From CAYSUS01 sp964434165 (GTDB lineage Bacteria; Planctomycetota; Planctomycetia; Pirellulales; Thermoguttaceae): a DNA stretch of 7,172 bases. The notes under the pieces are model-generated. The model saw nothing but the letters and a program-made list of their open reading frames with translations. It was not told the DNA's origin and ran no database searches. The first letter of the stretch is position 1. Each line of letters begins with the position of its first letter. The stretch covers positions 1-7,172 of the forward strand of contig CAYSUS010000200.1 of the NCBI GenBank assembly GCA_964434165.1. Reading direction: 5' to 3'. This document shows, in pieces, positions 6,072 through 7,172 of the stretch. The position numbers were made by a program, and so were the translations under genes.

Positions 6072-6089
6072 CGGCTGGCTAGCCAGCCG
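6072..6089. terminator. Bidirectional terminator candidate between rnd and the lipoprotein gene
   Basis: An 18-base perfect palindrome, cggctggctagccagccg, lies 12 bases after the rnd stop and 26 bases after the lipoprotein stop on the other strand. As RNA it folds with a 7-bp GC-rich stem and a 4-base loop in either direction. Neither side carries the U-tract of a classical intrinsic terminator, so it may act with Rho or as a 3'-end-protecting stem. The placement in the 56-base convergent gap is what supports the call. Confidence 0.55.
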
Positions 6090-6115
6090 TGCACGATCCT
6101 GGGACGCAAGGCGAT

Positions 6116-7045
6116 CTAGAGAGCGTCCGAGGGATGCCGCCCGCCCAGGCCGGGACGGCCGAGGTGCCCACGATCCGAAGGCGGCCCGCGCGGAGAAGCG
6201 GGGCCCGGCGGGCGATGGAGGCCCGGGGCGTACTCCAGATCGAGCAGCTCTCCTTGTTCCGCGGGCGGTTTGCCCTGGGGCCGTTCCCGTTCCGCGGAAG
6301 CCTGCGCAAGCGGCCGCCGCTGATTCCGCTGCGCCAGCTCCTCGGTCGGCTCGACGAAGAAGGCCTCGTCGGCCACCGAGAGATGCTCCTTGCTTCGCCG
6401 CGAGCCGGGTTGAATCAGCGGCACGTCCAACTCGCTGCCGGCGAACTTCGTGCCATCGTGAATGCTGCCCCGCTGGAAAGGCCCGGCGCCGAAGACCCAC
6501 ACGTCCTTGGCCTTGCTCTCTTCCGACACCACGCCCGACTGCCACACGGGCCGTCCCGTATTGCGGTTGTAGGCGAAAATGGCGAGCTTGCTCACGCCTC
6601 GCTGGGCGGTCCGTTTGACCAGCGGGATCTCCGGGATGCTGGAGGGAACGCCGGGCACCAGCCCCGACGCGGGAAGCTGCGTGGCGGGCACGCCGAACAG
6701 CAGGTCGTTGCGGTCGGTTCCCACGGCCCCGGCGCGGATCTCGACGACGTATTCCGCCTCCTCCTCCTTGTCCATCACAATGCATCCGCTGGCCAGCATC
6801 TGCTGCCGCACGCTGCTGACCAGGTACGAGGAGTCCACCGTGTTCTTGACGTACTGATCGTCGAGATAGACCGTCCTTCCCGCCAGCGCCCGGAAGTCGA
6901 ACCGGCTGACCGCGCGGTCCACGGCGTCGGAGATGAGAAGCTGCTCGGTCGCCGTCCGCGACGTGTCGGACGAGCGCGTCGTGCCGCACCCCAGCACTCC
7001 CAGGCAGAGCACCGCTGATCCGATGGCGCGCAGGGCAAGGCTCAT
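6116..7045 (-). CDS. Secreted lipoprotein of unknown function (possibly DUF6655 family)
   Basis: The 309 residues begin with a lipoprotein signal: one Arg (R6), a hydrophobic run A-I-G-S-A-V-L-C-L-G and lipobox V-L-G-C with the acylated Cys at 20. The mature part starts C-G-T-T-R-S-S-D-T-S-R-T-A-T-E-Q-L-L-I-S-D-A-V, which I recall from planctomycete lipoproteins tentatively labelled DUF6655; the family name is not verified. A mixed alpha/beta domain runs to about residue 214, including Y-L-V-S-S-V-R-Q-Q-M-L (74-84) and A-E-Y-V-V-E-I-R-A-G (97-106), a layout like small cell-envelope lipoproteins of the LpoB/GNA1162 type. Residues 215-309 are low complexity, ending in about 45 Pro/Gly/Arg-rich residues, and may not belong to the ancestral protein. 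An alternative start at 7096 would lengthen the N terminus by 17 residues with more basic charge; neither start has an SD, and 7045 gives the more standard signal. The 127 bases beyond it up to the window end show no other gene. Confidence 0.82.
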   Translation of the reverse strand: MSLALRAIGSAVLCLGVLGCGTTRSSDTSRTATEQLLISDAVDRAVSRFDFRALAGRTVYLDDQYVKNTVDSSYLVSSVRQQMLASGCIVMDKEEEAEYVVEIRAGAVGTDRNDLLFGVPATQLPASGLVPGVPSSIPEIPLVKRTAQRGVSKLAIFAYNRNTGRPVWQSGVVSEESKAKDVWVFGAGPFQRGSIHDGTKFAGSELDVPLIQPGSRRSKEHLSVADEAFFVEPTEELAQRNQRRPLAQASAERERPQGKPPAEQGELLDLEYAPGLHRPPGPASPRGPPSDRGHLGRPGLGGRHPSDAL

Positions 7046-7172
7046 GCTGATGGGATCGGAGCGTGGCGCCGAAGCTCGCGTGTGCTTCGCAGGCATGAAT
7101 CCGGGGGCGGCTCGCCGTCGAGCCGAGGAGGAGCGTCCGCGCGGCCCTCAAGGTCCAGGGGCCCGCGGGGGC

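Noticed and set aside
6089..7018. Plus-strand frame of 309 codons opposite the lipoprotein gene
   Set aside because: It has no recognisable motif and is explained as the complement of the lipoprotein gene.
5868..7151. A 427-codon minus-strand frame overlapping the lipoprotein gene and the rnd 3' end
   Set aside because: Arg/Gly/Ala-rich and crosses the convergent gap and terminator palindrome; the lipoprotein frame has a signal peptide and lipobox.
1..7172. Defence system, CRISPR array, transposon, prophage or attachment site
   Set aside because: No transposase, integrase, repeat-spacer pattern, long direct repeats or tRNA-like fold was found on either strand.

Overview
This 7.2 kb window is GC-rich chromosomal DNA, most likely from a planctomycete. 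The reasons are: an MfnB-type (5-formylfuran-3-yl)methyl phosphate synthase, which among bacteria is typical of Planctomycetes and methylotrophs; a GC-T-T-R-S-S-D-T lipoprotein of a kind I associate with planctomycete genomes; GTG starts; weak or absent Shine-Dalgarno sites; and genes that stand mostly alone. The taxonomic call is inference from protein types, since no rRNA or marker operon is present.

Layout, left to right. (1) A small uncharacterised protein of 88 codons on the minus strand (43-309), with its own good-looking sigma70-type promoter (TTGACA-N16-TAAACT). (2) mfnB on the minus strand (436-1134). (3) A 346-base divergent intergenic region with two dyads and possible back-to-back promoters. 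(4) An NhaD/ArsB-superfamily sodium:proton antiporter on the plus strand (1481-3109), with a striking histidine-rich stretch after its first membrane helix. (5) After 171 bases, a second, unrelated cation:proton antiporter of the CPA type (3281-4582), with two acidic/proline-rich linkers around one helix. (6) A 280-base gap, then ribonuclease D (4863-6059), which carries Glu where the E. coli enzyme has the motif II Asp. (7) A perfect 18-base palindrome between convergent genes, probably a two-way terminator. (8) A secreted lipoprotein on the minus strand (6116-7045), with an odd Pro/Arg/Gly-rich tail.

The two antiporters in series form the only obvious functional pair and suggest a locus for sodium or pH homeostasis. 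MfnB contributes to the furan C1-carrier cofactor of the tetrahydromethanopterin-linked formaldehyde pathway. RNase D acts in tRNA/stable RNA 3' processing. The small protein and the lipoprotein have no assignable function. I see no mobile element, CRISPR array, tRNA, rRNA, defence cassette or biosynthetic cluster. The window looks like ordinary core/accessory chromosome with some points worth checking rather than a new multi-gene system.
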